Assembly: GCF_003002095.1 (NCBI RefSeq)
Contig: NZ_PVZC01000009.1
Coordinates: forward strand, 186,001 to 250,000
Length of the DNA: 64,000 bases
DNA from: Allonocardiopsis opalescens
GTDB taxonomy: Bacteria; Actinomycetota; Actinomycetes; Streptosporangiales; Streptosporangiaceae
Direction: 5' to 3'
In this document: positions 24,762-31,389 of the stretch, piece after piece
Position numbering within the stretch: the first letter of the stretch is position 1
How the letters are laid out: each line of letters starts with the position of its first letter
Notes under the pieces: model-generated
Seen by the model: the letters and a program-made list of their open reading frames with translations, nothing else
Databases searched by the model: none
What the model was told of the DNA's origin: nothing
Program-made: the position numbers and the translations under genes

Positions 24762-24957
24762 CGCCCCCGGGCAGCGCGACGGGCTGGCACGACATCTCCG
24801 GGGGTGTGAGGCAGCACGCCCCCGGGCCGTCGTCCTCAACGGCCGGGCACCCCTCCAGGCACCAGGCGCACCCGGCGTCGTAGCAGTGCTGGCCGCTGTC
24901 GTCGGCCTCGCAGGCGTCGGGGTCGCAGCGGCAGCACGTCGGCGTCGGGGCGTTCAC
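24762..24957 (-). CDS. Cysteine-rich phage protein, 3' end uncertain
   Basis: GTG 24957 overlaps the WhiB-like gene's stop (GTGA). The first 60 residues hold many Cys: PTCCRCDPDACEADDSGQHC then YDAGCAWCLEGC and ACCLTPPEMSC, a metal-binding small protein. After CQPVALPGG the codon pattern collapses in this frame while the +1 frame becomes coding-like up to TGA 24678. The original frame has no stop and runs on into the resolvase-like gene. Either a frameshift in a G5 run or a read-through fusion; I favour a shift. Confidence 0.45.
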
Positions 24958-25775
24958 GCGGCCAACTCCTGCGCGGCGCGCAGCGCGGCCCGCTGCTGGG
25001 GGGTGGTGCCGCCCCACACGCCGTGCTCCTCGCCGTACTCCAGGGCGGCCTCCAGGCACGCCGCGCGCACCGGGCAGGTGCGGCAGATCGCCAGCGCGCG
25101 GCCCTCATCGGCGAAGAACACCTCGGGGTCGACCGTGCGGCAGGCGGCCCCCGACGCCCATGCGGCCGTCACCGCGGTCCGCTGCGGCCGCGCGGCGAGC
25201 GCCTGGCGGTAGGCGGCCTCGTAGCGGTCGATAGATCTGTTATTGGCCACCAGACCCGCCGCCTCGGCCGCGGCCGCCGGAGCGGAGCCGGCGTCACGCG
25301 CAGCGATGTAGAGGCCGAGGCGGCGCGCCTTCGCGCGGCGCGGCGGCGGTGGCCCGCTCTCCGGGCGCCCGGCGGCGTACCAGCGCTGGTAGCAGGAGTT
25401 GCACCAGCCGCGGGCCCACGCCCGGGCGCCCGGATGCGGGCAGCTCGGCGCCGAGCACACCCGCGCCGCAGGCGCCGCAGGCGTGGGCGGGGCCGAGGGC
25501 GAGGGCGCGGCCGGGACCAGGGGTGGGGGTGGGGAGGCGGCGCGCACCGCCTCGGCCGCGCGGACCGGCCGGCTGGCCGCCGGGGCGGGTGGGTCCAGCA
25601 CCGTCAGCCGCACCGTGCGGCTGGGCAGCCGCACACCGACCTCCTCGCCGCGCACCCGCACCCGCAGCGCCGCCCCGCGCGGCGTGGGGCGCACGGCCAC
25701 CACCGTGCCGGTACGCACCGGGCCACCGTCGCGGACCAGCCGCACCCGGTCCCCCACGGCCACGGCGGCGCTCAC
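24954..25775 (-). CDS. WhiB-like regulator with extended N-terminus
   Basis: A 273-residue protein. N-terminal beta domain (MSAAVAVGDRVRLVRDGGPV, residues 1-60) looks like a small SH3/KOW barrel. A Pro-rich linker, a zinc-knuckle-like block C107/C112/C125/C128 (CSAPSCP ... RGWCNSCYQRWY) and a C-terminal WhiB domain follow: C212, CRTCPVRAAC (C231, C234, C240) and the GVWGGTTPQQR turn. WhiB proteins hold a 4Fe-4S cluster and act on sigma-factor region 4; phage members can repress host whiB genes. Usual Wbl proteins are 80-140 residues, so this is a large composite. Confidence 0.85.
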   Translation of the reverse strand: MSAAVAVGDRVRLVRDGGPVRTGTVVAVRPTPRGAALRVRVRGEEVGVRLPSRTVRLTVLDPPAPAASRPVRAAEAVRAASPPPPLVPAAPSPSAPPTPAAPAARVCSAPSCPHPGARAWARGWCNSCYQRWYAAGRPESGPPPPRRAKARRLGLYIAARDAGSAPAAAAEAAGLVANNRSIDRYEAAYRQALAARPQRTAVTAAWASGAACRTVDPEVFFADEGRALAICRTCPVRAACLEAALEYGEEHGVWGGTTPQQRAALRAAQELAA

Positions 25776-25795
25776 CGCGCACCCCCGGTGTCGCG
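25768..25795. repeat. 28-bp direct repeat, copy 1
   Basis: Identical to 26751-26778. Both copies span the junction between a small membrane protein ending RDTGGAR and a following gene starting MSA. Confidence 0.8.
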
Positions 25796-26011
25796 TTCGT
25801 GCTCGGCGATCGCCCACAGCGCCCGGCGCGCCATGGCGCCGTCGGGATCCATTCCGGCCACGATCGCCGCCCACTGGATCCGCTCCGCCTGCGCCTGGGC
25901 GCGGGCCCGGCGGCGCTCGACCAGCGCGCGGACCGCGAACCCGGCGGCCGCGGCGGTGAGCGCCACCACGGCGGCGCCGGCCGGAGCGAGCAGGATGACC
26001 AGGTCACGCAT
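25772..26011 (-). CDS. Small single-span membrane protein
   Basis: A 79-residue protein: MRDLVILLAPAGAAVVALTA begins an N-terminal span, then a basic coil (ALVERRRARAQAQAERIQ) and the end HERDTGGAR. Stop overlaps the next GTG. Its last codons are shared exactly with the membrane protein at 26755. Function unknown. Confidence 0.6.
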   Translation of the reverse strand: MRDLVILLAPAGAAVVALTAAAAGFAVRALVERRRARAQAQAERIQWAAIVAGMDPDGAMARRALWAIAEHERDTGGAR

Positions 26012-26417
26012 CGCGGGCCTCCCTCCGCCGCACCCGGGTGAGGCGGTGGCGGTCGGCGGTGTAGGCGCTGTGGGCCGCGCGGCACTCCCCGCACGCCGCC
26101 TCGCCGCGCCGCTGATGGGCGACGTAGCCGCGGTGGGTGCCGTGGGCGATCGGCCGAGGCGGCGCCGGAGGGGCCGGGTCGGCGCTCCTCAGCCCCAGCA
26201 TCGCCAGCAGCTCGCGCTGCTCGGCGGCGCCGGCGACGCGGCGGCGCACGACGCGCTCGGCAGCCGCCGCCTCGGCCCGCGCGGCGGCCGGGTCCACCTG
26301 CGGCACGACCAGCGCCTCGGCGTGCGCCAGCTCCAGGTCCACACCCGAGTGCTCCCGGCCGGCCATCGCGGCCCGGTCCGCCATCGTGACGCGGCGCGGC
26401 GCCGCCCGGCGGCTCAC
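26004..26417 (-). CDS. Hypothetical protein with HRGY...CGEC motif
   Basis: A 137-residue basic protein. The C-terminus HGTHRGYVAHQRRGEAACGEC followed by RAAHSAYTADRHR is a recurrent actinophage motif (His, Cys-x2-Cys, Ala-rich helix), often next to WhiB-like genes. GTG 26417 overlaps the stop upstream. Probably metal- or nucleic-acid-binding, by inference. Confidence 0.6.
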   Translation of the reverse strand: MSRRAAPRRVTMADRAAMAGREHSGVDLELAHAEALVVPQVDPAAARAEAAAAERVVRRRVAGAAEQRELLAMLGLRSADPAPPAPPRPIAHGTHRGYVAHQRRGEAACGECRAAHSAYTADRHRLTRVRRREARDA

Positions 26418-26758
26418 CGGGAACCCCCCTCGCGCAGCCACCTGAACCGCCCCGGCTGGTCGTCGAACGCGCGCACGAACTCGCTGATGACGATCAGGTC
26501 GCCGGGCGCCCGCGTCAGGTGCAGGGTCCGCGCGTCGCGGGACGTGCCCACCAGCACCTCGGTGCGGGTCACCAGGACCGGCTGCCCACCGGAGAACGTG
26601 CCCAGGTGCCGCGCCAGCGGGCAGTGCGCCATCCGGCACCTGACCCCGCGGGCGCCGAACCGGCGCAGCTCCTGGGCGATGCGGAGCGCCCCGTCCCTCC
26701 CGGAGCGACCGACCTCGGCGAGCCGCTTCACCTCGGCGAAGACGGCGCGCGCGCTCAC
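26414..26758 (-). CDS. Hypothetical phage protein
   Basis: A 114-residue protein. Basic helical N-terminus (MSARAVFAEVKRLAEVGRS), RCRMAHCPLARH, and a beta-rich C-terminal half with TRTEVLVGTSRDARTLH. Overlaps both neighbours (GTGA). Not recognised. Confidence 0.55.
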   Translation of the reverse strand: MSARAVFAEVKRLAEVGRSGRDGALRIAQELRRFGARGVRCRMAHCPLARHLGTFSGGQPVLVTRTEVLVGTSRDARTLHLTRAPGDLIVISEFVRAFDDQPGRFRWLREGGSR

Positions 26759-26778
26759 CGCGCACCCCCGGTGTCGCG
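26751..26778. repeat. 28-bp direct repeat, copy 2
   Basis: Second copy of the repeat at 25768-25795, 983 bp away, at an equivalent gene junction. Confidence 0.8.
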
Positions 26779-27075
26779 GGCGCTGGCGTCGGCGATCATC
26801 CGGTCGACGGCGTCGGGCCAGCGGATCCCGCCCTCAGGGCGGGTCTCGCGGACCGCGTCGACGATCGCCTCAAGCGGGCCGGAGTCGGCGGCGGCGAGCT
26901 TCGCCTTCAGCGCCGCCCGCCGGTCGTCGCGCTGGCGCTCCAGCCGCCGCAGCCGCGGCAGCAGCGCCCAGTGCATCGACGCGGCGCCGATGGCGATCCC
27001 GGCCACCAGCACGGCGGCGAGGATGCCCAGCGTGCCGCCGGCGACCCAGGTGACGGCCTCAGCCACGGGGACCAC
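26755..27075 (-). CDS. Small membrane protein
   Basis: A 106-residue protein with a Gly/Ala-rich membrane span (WVAGGTLGILAAVLVAGIAI), a basic coil and an acidic end finishing SARDTGGAR. Same plan as the 79-residue protein at 25772, so the two may be duplicates that diverged. Function unknown. Confidence 0.55.
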   Translation of the reverse strand: MVPVAEAVTWVAGGTLGILAAVLVAGIAIGAASMHWALLPRLRRLERQRDDRRAALKAKLAAADSGPLEAIVDAVRETRPEGGIRWPDAVDRMIADASARDTGGAR

Positions 27076-27418
27076 CGCCCATCCCCAGGGCGTCGGCGAT
27101 CTCAGCGACGGTCGGCTCGGAGTAGCGGGCGCCGTGGGCCAGGGCGCGCTCGACGATGCACTCGACGTGACCGAGCTGCCCGCGCAGCCGCTCGACCTCG
27201 GCGCGCAGGTGCGGGATGTCGATGGCCCGGTAGGCCAGGACGGCGCCGTCCAGGTCCTCGGGGGCGCATGGGGGCGCCCACTCCGCGGCGTATGCGCGGG
27301 TGACGCTGTCCCTGTCCTCCCTGATCCAGTAGTCCGTGCCGTCGTGGGTGACGACGTCGCCGGGCCGCATGTCGGCGGGGGCGATTTCCGGGGCCAGATT
27401 CAGTTCGTTCTCGCTCAT
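27059..27418 (-). CDS. Hypothetical phage protein
   Basis: A 119-residue protein from ATG 27418 (ATGA overlap). MSENELNLAPEIAPADMRPG, then GDVVTHDGTDYWIRED, looks like a small beta domain; a helical coil (LRAEVERLRGQLGHVECIV) and PTVAEIADALGMGG follow. No family recognised. Confidence 0.55.
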   Translation of the reverse strand: MSENELNLAPEIAPADMRPGDVVTHDGTDYWIREDRDSVTRAYAAEWAPPCAPEDLDGAVLAYRAIDIPHLRAEVERLRGQLGHVECIVERALAHGARYSEPTVAEIADALGMGGGPRG

Positions 27419-27717
27419 CGGCTGCTCTCCTCGCTGGCCGGGGCGGTGTCGGTGGTGTCCATGCGGACGGTGGCGCCGGCGCCCAGCACCACGGCCAGGG
27501 CGATCCCGGCGGCGGCACCGGCGGCGAGCCACGCGGTCAGGCCGCGGGCCGGGCGCTCCTCCTCGCCGGGCAGCACCGGCACCCGGCGGTGGCGGTGGGC
27601 GCGGCGGGGCCGCGCCTCGGGCGGCTCGGCCAGCCGCCAGGCGGCGGCGCCGGCCGCGACGGTGACGGCGGCGATGGCCAGCCACAGGGCGGCGGGGGTC
27701 ATGAGCGCGGCGATCAC
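27415..27717 (-). CDS. Two-span membrane protein
   Basis: A 100-residue protein with spans at the N-terminus (AALWLAIAAVTVAAGAAAW) and near the C-terminus (LTAWLAAGAAAGIALAVVL), joined by a basic, Arg/His-rich loop. Start and stop overlap neighbours. Unknown function; membrane proteins of this size in early regions are sometimes exclusion factors. Confidence 0.55.
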   Translation of the reverse strand: MIAALMTPAALWLAIAAVTVAAGAAAWRLAEPPEARPRRAHRHRRVPVLPGEEERPARGLTAWLAAGAAAGIALAVVLGAGATVRMDTTDTAPASEESSR

Positions 27718-27998
27718 CGGGGCACCTCCCAGCCGTCGAGCTCGTCACGGACCGGGTAGTCGACGGGCGCCTCGGCCAGCTGCTCGCGCAGCTCGGCCGC
27801 GAGGGCGGCGAGGCGCCGCTCGTCGGCGCCTTCGGCGAGGGCGCGGCGGATGCAGGTGCGCGCAGCCTCGGCGCGGCGGCGCTGGACCGCGCGGTGCCGG
27901 TCGATCGCGCGGAACTCGATCGCCGGCCGCGGGATGTCCAGCGCGGCGGCCACCGTCTCCAGCAGCGCCCGGGCACCGGGCGCGATGTCGGCGCTCAT
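27714..27998 (-). CDS. Hypothetical phage protein
   Basis: A 94-residue helical protein, MSADIAPGARALLETVAAAL then a basic centre and PVDYPVRDELDGWEVPR. ATG 27998 overlaps the stop upstream (ATGA). No recognised domain. Confidence 0.55.
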   Translation of the reverse strand: MSADIAPGARALLETVAAALDIPRPAIEFRAIDRHRAVQRRRAEAARTCIRRALAEGADERRLAALAAELREQLAEAPVDYPVRDELDGWEVPR

Positions 27999-28339
27999 CG
28001 GGTCACCTCGCCGTCGGCCTCGGCGTGGCCGGCGCCGGTGGTGATGGGCGTCCACACCCGCACCTGGATGCCGTCGATCACGGCGTCGATGTCCAGGGAG
28101 CGCCCCAGCGGGTAGCCGCCCGGGGCGGGCGCCGCGCCCAGCGCCACCGCCCACTGCTCCAGCTCGGCCAGGGCGTCGCGGTCGAGCTGGCCCGTGAGCC
28201 GGTCGTCGTAGCGGGCCGTGTACCAGGTCGCGGGCGGCAGGTCGCGCAGCAGCAGACCGGCCAGCACGATCGCCGAACGGCGCTGCCGCTCGCGGGTGTC
28301 CGCGACCGCCGGGGCGGCGGGCTGTACCATGTCGTTCAT
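27995..28339 (-). CDS. Hypothetical phage protein
   Basis: A 114-residue protein from ATG 28339. MNDMVQPAAPAVADTRERQ, a helix (SAIVLAGLLLRDLPP) then ATWYTARYDDRLTGQL and a beta-rich end (GIQVRVWTPITTG). Pattern fits small early proteins of actinophages. Function unknown. Confidence 0.55.
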   Translation of the reverse strand: MNDMVQPAAPAVADTRERQRRSAIVLAGLLLRDLPPATWYTARYDDRLTGQLDRDALAELEQWAVALGAAPAPGGYPLGRSLDIDAVIDGIQVRVWTPITTGAGHAEADGEVTR

Positions 28340-28414
28340 CCCGATGTCCTCTCTTCGTGTTGGTGTCGGGATCTCGCCCCCCGGTCGCACCCGGGGGGCT
28401 TCTTCGTGTGGGGG

Positions 28415-28606
28415 TCAGGCCGCGCTCGGGCGGCGGGGCGCCGTGGCGGCGGGGCGCAGGAGCACGGCGAGCCGCGCCCGCTGCTCGGGGGTGAGCGGCG
28501 GCGCCGCGTCCACGGTGGCGACGACGTGGTCACGCAGTTCGGGCGACAGGCGCGCCAGGTGCGCGGGGACGGCATCCCCGTAGCGGTCCGCGGCGGCGCC
28601 CATCAC
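28415..28606 (-). CDS. Small hypothetical phage protein
   Basis: A 63-residue protein, with PPLTPEQRARLAVLLRPA at its centre, a sequence often seen at the ends of small actinophage proteins. GTG 28606 overlaps the Xre gene's stop (GTGA). Function unknown. Confidence 0.55.
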   Translation of the reverse strand: MMGAAADRYGDAVPAHLARLSPELRDHVVATVDAAPPLTPEQRARLAVLLRPAATAPRRPSAA

Positions 28607-28836
28607 GACCGCCCGTATCGGGCGTCGGCGTACTCGGGAACAAGATCGCCGATCTCCATGCCGTAGATCTCCAGTAGCTCCCGCAGCGCGTGCGGCTGCG
28701 GGCGGACGTTCTCGCGTTCGTGCTTGTAGACCGAGTACGGCGACTTCCCAATGCGGCCAGCGACCTCTTCGACTGAGAGACCGAGTTCGAGGCGCCGCCG
28801 TCGGGCGGCCTGCCCGTTGAATCGCGGTGGGCTCAT
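28603..28836 (-). CDS. Xre-family regulator (Cro-like), first gene of the early operon
   Basis: A 77-residue protein. ATG 28836 fits the domain boundary; the longer frame upstream runs through the AT-rich control region. Helix-turn-helix: ARRRRLELGLSVEEVAGRI then GKSPYSVYKHERENVRPQP. The rest, LRELLEIYGMEIGDLVPEY, is typical of Xre proteins. Divergent from a plus-strand regulator, so the pair likely forms the lysis/lysogeny switch, with this one in the Cro position. Confidence 0.85.
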   Translation of the reverse strand: MSPPRFNGQAARRRRLELGLSVEEVAGRIGKSPYSVYKHERENVRPQPHALRELLEIYGMEIGDLVPEYADARYGRS

Positions 28837-28988
28837 GGCCTCACGGTACCAAGAATCAGAGCTGAATGGAACTTTTTGGAAGCTAGAAGATCTAGAAGCT
28901 CTGTGTAGCGCCATGGTGACAGAGATGAGACCTGAAGTTACGGGCTTAGGCCGCACTAAGTTAGAAGAAGTTGGAATACATTGGATTC
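28837..28988. promoter_or_regulatory. Divergent control region of the lysis/lysogeny switch
   Basis: About 150 bp of unusually low GC between divergent regulators. An operator-like element CTAGA-N3-TCTAG lies at 28883-28895, with direct repeats of (C/T)TAGAAG around it and again near 28962-28970. On the minus strand TTCCAA and GATTCT, 18 nt apart, could promote the early operon. The plus-strand gene appears to have almost no leader. Confidence 0.6.
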
Positions 28989-29501
28989 ATGAGCAACGAC
29001 CGAACGGCCGTTGAGAAGGCCCTGGACGCTCGCCGCATCCAGTTGGGCCTCCTGTGGCGCGAGGTACTAGTCCGCGCCGACACCATGGCGGCTGAAACCC
29101 TCAGGCAAGTCCGCGCCCACGGGACGAAGGTCGTGGGCGCGATGTCAGTTGCCCGCGTCGAGCGCGCGCTCGAACTGCCGGCCGGGTCCATCGCGCGATT
29201 CGAGGCGGGCGAATCGCTCAGCGACGTGCTCGCCGGAGAGCGTGACGCCGAACCGCCGCAGCGAGCGCGTGAACCGACCGCGACACCGGAGCGTCCCACC
29301 AGGTGGGAGGAGCGCGACGCCGATGGCCTCCTCGTCGTGGGCCGCATGATCGGTGGAGGCCCGGTCTGGGCGCGGCAGATGGTCGGCGAGGACGAAGCCA
29401 CGGCGAGAGCGCGTATCGACCAGACGCTCGCCATCGCCGAGAGCGTGTTCGTCGGCCTCAATCGGGAGGCGAATGGCGGACCGGGGTCGACTGCTGCCTA
29501 G
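28989..29501 (+). CDS. Putative prophage repressor
   Basis: A 170-residue protein on the opposite strand from the early genes. ATG 28989 is chosen over an upstream in-frame ATG because it matches a near-leaderless transcript. N-terminal helices (TAVEKALDARRIQLGLLW, then SVARVERALELPAGSIARF and EAGESLSDVLAGE) match an Xre-type fold in which the recognition helix precedes IARFEAGESL. C-terminal part is Arg-rich with a short acidic end. Expressed from the lysogen direction, so the immunity repressor is the best guess. Confidence 0.65.
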   Translation: MSNDRTAVEKALDARRIQLGLLWREVLVRADTMAAETLRQVRAHGTKVVGAMSVARVERALELPAGSIARFEAGESLSDVLAGERDAEPPQRAREPTATPERPTRWEERDADGLLVVGRMIGGGPVWARQMVGEDEATARARIDQTLAIAESVFVGLNREANGGPGSTAA

Positions 29502-29668
29502 TAGCGGGCACGCCGAGTTATTTCCGCTCACCAGCTAAAAATAGTATGACCTAATCCTGAAATCTGTCCGAAATTCTTTGATCATCCCCCTTTACCACGC
29601 GTGACTTTCGGTCGTATGTTCGAGGTCCCACCGGGGCTCAGACCGCGAGGCCGATGAGGAGGCGGGGG
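29502..29668. other. AT-rich intergenic region
   Basis: No gene on either strand. The stretch around 29530-29590 is the most AT-rich in the prophage; a possible -10 (TATGTT near 29617) lies before the next gene. Confidence 0.5.
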
Positions 29669-29977
29669 ATGGTCGTTGCCCTACATGCGCAGGTGGTCAG
29701 CAAGATCGCCGTAGTTGTGACGGCGGAGTTGACTACGGCGGCCGCCAGCGCATACCAGTCACGCAACGTGACGACTCTCATCATCAGAGAGGGGGCCACT
29801 TGGGCCGAAATGGCCCGACAGGCTGCCCGGCAAATGACACCGTGTGAGCGCAGAATTGCATTGGTCCGGTGCGGCATTCCCCCCGTGACCACAGAGAGTG
29901 ACCTGTGGCTCTATGTCGATCCCGACGAGCAGATCTACGCGCACATGGTGCCCCACATTCTCAGGCCCGCTCCCTGA
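29669..29977 (+). CDS. Unknown lysogeny-expressed protein
   Basis: A 102-residue protein. ATG 29669 has GGAGG eight nt upstream; the ATG at 29654 lacks a site. Sequence begins MVVALHAQVVSKIAVVVTA, then RNVTTLIIREGATWAEMARQ and ESDLWLYVDPDEQIYAHMV. GC is lower than in the phage structural genes. Together with the repressor it forms the only plus-strand transcript in the prophage part, so it is probably active in the lysogen. I do not recognise it. Accessory or exclusion functions are common in this location. Confidence 0.6.
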   Translation: MVVALHAQVVSKIAVVVTAELTTAAASAYQSRNVTTLIIREGATWAEMARQAARQMTPCERRIALVRCGIPPVTTESDLWLYVDPDEQIYAHMVPHILRPAP

Positions 29978-29988
29978 GTTCTGGCGGC

Positions 29989-30025
29989 CGCCTGGACGCC
30001 CGGCCGTCCCCCGGGCGTCCAGGCG
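29989..30025. terminator. Bidirectional terminator between lysogeny gene and integrase
   Basis: Perfect 15-bp arms CGCCTGGACGCCCGG (29989-30003) and its complement (30011-30025), loop of 7 nt. The gene at 29669 ends at 29977 and the integrase at 30031, so the hairpin serves convergent transcripts. Confidence 0.85.
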
Positions 30026-30030
30026 CTCGC

Positions 30031-31389
30031 CTACCCCTTCCACTCCACATGCAGCGACTCCGGCCGGAATGTGCGCGTGCCGCGCTTCACCGGCAGGATG
30101 CGCACCGTCATCAGCGCGCCGATGACCAGCCGCCGCCGCGAGGTCTCGTACCCCTCCCATTCGGCGCGCGTGTCGTCGGCGTGCACGAGCGGGCCGAGGA
30201 TGTCCACCCGCCCCGCGTCTGCCATCGCCGCCTCGATCTCCACCAGCCGGGTGCGGATGCGCATCGTGCCCGCGTGCAGCTGGGCGCGGCTCACCGCCCC
30301 CTCGGCGTAGTCCACCGCCAGGTCGTCCAGGCGCGAGCGCAGCGTCAGCGACTCCTCCCGCAGCGCGTCGACGTCGGGCCGCTCCCGGTCCACCAGCAGC
30401 TCGCGGGCGTCGGGACGCGAGCACCGCTCGACCACCAGCGCGGAGACGTACTCCTCAATGGGCTCTCCCTTGCGCCCTACGTGGCCCAGGGACGCCGAGC
30501 AGCGGTACATGCGGTACTTGCGCACGGCGCCCCCAGCGTGGACGTGAGCGTCGCACACGCCGCACAGGGCGACGCGGGTCAGCAGGGCGACGGGGGCACC
30601 GCGCCGACCGGAGACCCGGGACGGGTCGTCCAGGACAGCGCAGGCCGCGCGCCAGGTCTCCTCCGGGACGATCGCGGGCCACGCGGCCGCGCCCACCACC
30701 TCCTTGTGGTAGGCCCGCAACCCCGCGTTGCGGGGGTTGCGCAGCACCGCCCGCACGGTTGACCCCTGCCACTGGGCGCGCTGCGCGCGGTGCCCGGCCG
30801 AGGTCCATGCCCGCGCGATCTCCCCCAGCGACGCACCCGCCAGCAGCATCCGGTACCCCTCCCGCACCGCCTCGGCCTCCGCGGGGCGGACGGTCATGCC
30901 ATCCTGCTCGTAGCCGAACGGACGGCGTCCGCCGACGCGCCGCCCGGCCCGTGCCGCCTGGAGCTGGGCGCGGTGCTGGCGGTAGGACTTTCGCTCGATC
31001 TCACCGCTGGCCACCGATGCGAGGATGCGACCCACCATTCGGCCGACGTCCGTGGACAGGTCCAGGTCGCCGAACACGGTGACGATCCGCACGCCCGCTC
31101 GCTCGGCGAGCGGGATCAGCTCCTCCAACTCGATGTTGCGGCGGAGCAGCCGGTCGAGCGCCTGGGCGACGACCGCGTCGACCTCCCGCCGGCGGATCAT
31201 CTGCAGCAGCTCCTGGTAGGCGGGGCGCGGGCGGCGGCCGGATGCGGACACGTCGTTGTCGGTGAGGGTGCGGACCACGGTCCACCCCCGGTCAGCGCAC
31301 AGGCGGGCGCAGTCCTCACCCTGCCGCTCCACCCCGTACTCGGTGGCGTCGCGGTCGGAGGACTGGCGGCGGTAGATGACAGCTCTCAC
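30031..31389 (-). CDS. int: Large serine integrase
   Basis: A 452-residue serine recombinase that inserts the phage into comM. N-terminal catalytic domain: VIYRRQSSDRDATEYGV (nucleophile Ser10) and a resolvase core with VVAQALDRLLRRN and GEIERKS. Recombinase domain: GRRVGGRRPFGYEQ, the DNA-binding helices with STVRAVLRNPRNAGL. Zinc ribbon: LCGVCDAHVHAGG ... MYRCSAS. C-terminal coiled coil and SLHVEWKG end. GTG 31389 has no obvious ribosome site and overlaps the stop of the truncated comM. Such enzymes need a separate directionality factor, not identified here. Confidence 0.93.
   Translation of the reverse strand: MRAVIYRRQSSDRDATEYGVERQGEDCARLCADRGWTVVRTLTDNDVSASGRRPRPAYQELLQMIRRREVDAVVAQALDRLLRRNIELEELIPLAERAGVRIVTVFGDLDLSTDVGRMVGRILASVASGEIERKSYRQHRAQLQAARAGRRVGGRRPFGYEQDGMTVRPAEAEAVREGYRMLLAGASLGEIARAWTSAGHRAQRAQWQGSTVRAVLRNPRNAGLRAYHKEVVGAAAWPAIVPEETWRAACAVLDDPSRVSGRRGAPVALLTRVALCGVCDAHVHAGGAVRKYRMYRCSASLGHVGRKGEPIEEYVSALVVERCSRPDARELLVDRERPDVDALREESLTLRSRLDDLAVDYAEGAVSRAQLHAGTMRIRTRLVEIEAAMADAGRVDILGPLVHADDTRAEWEGYETSRRRLVIGALMTVRILPVKRGTRTFRPESLHVEWKG

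Noticed and set aside
29610-29640. A tRNA-like string (GTTCGAGGTCCC) near the lysogeny gene
   Set aside because: No acceptor, D or anticodon arms fit around it, so no tRNA call.
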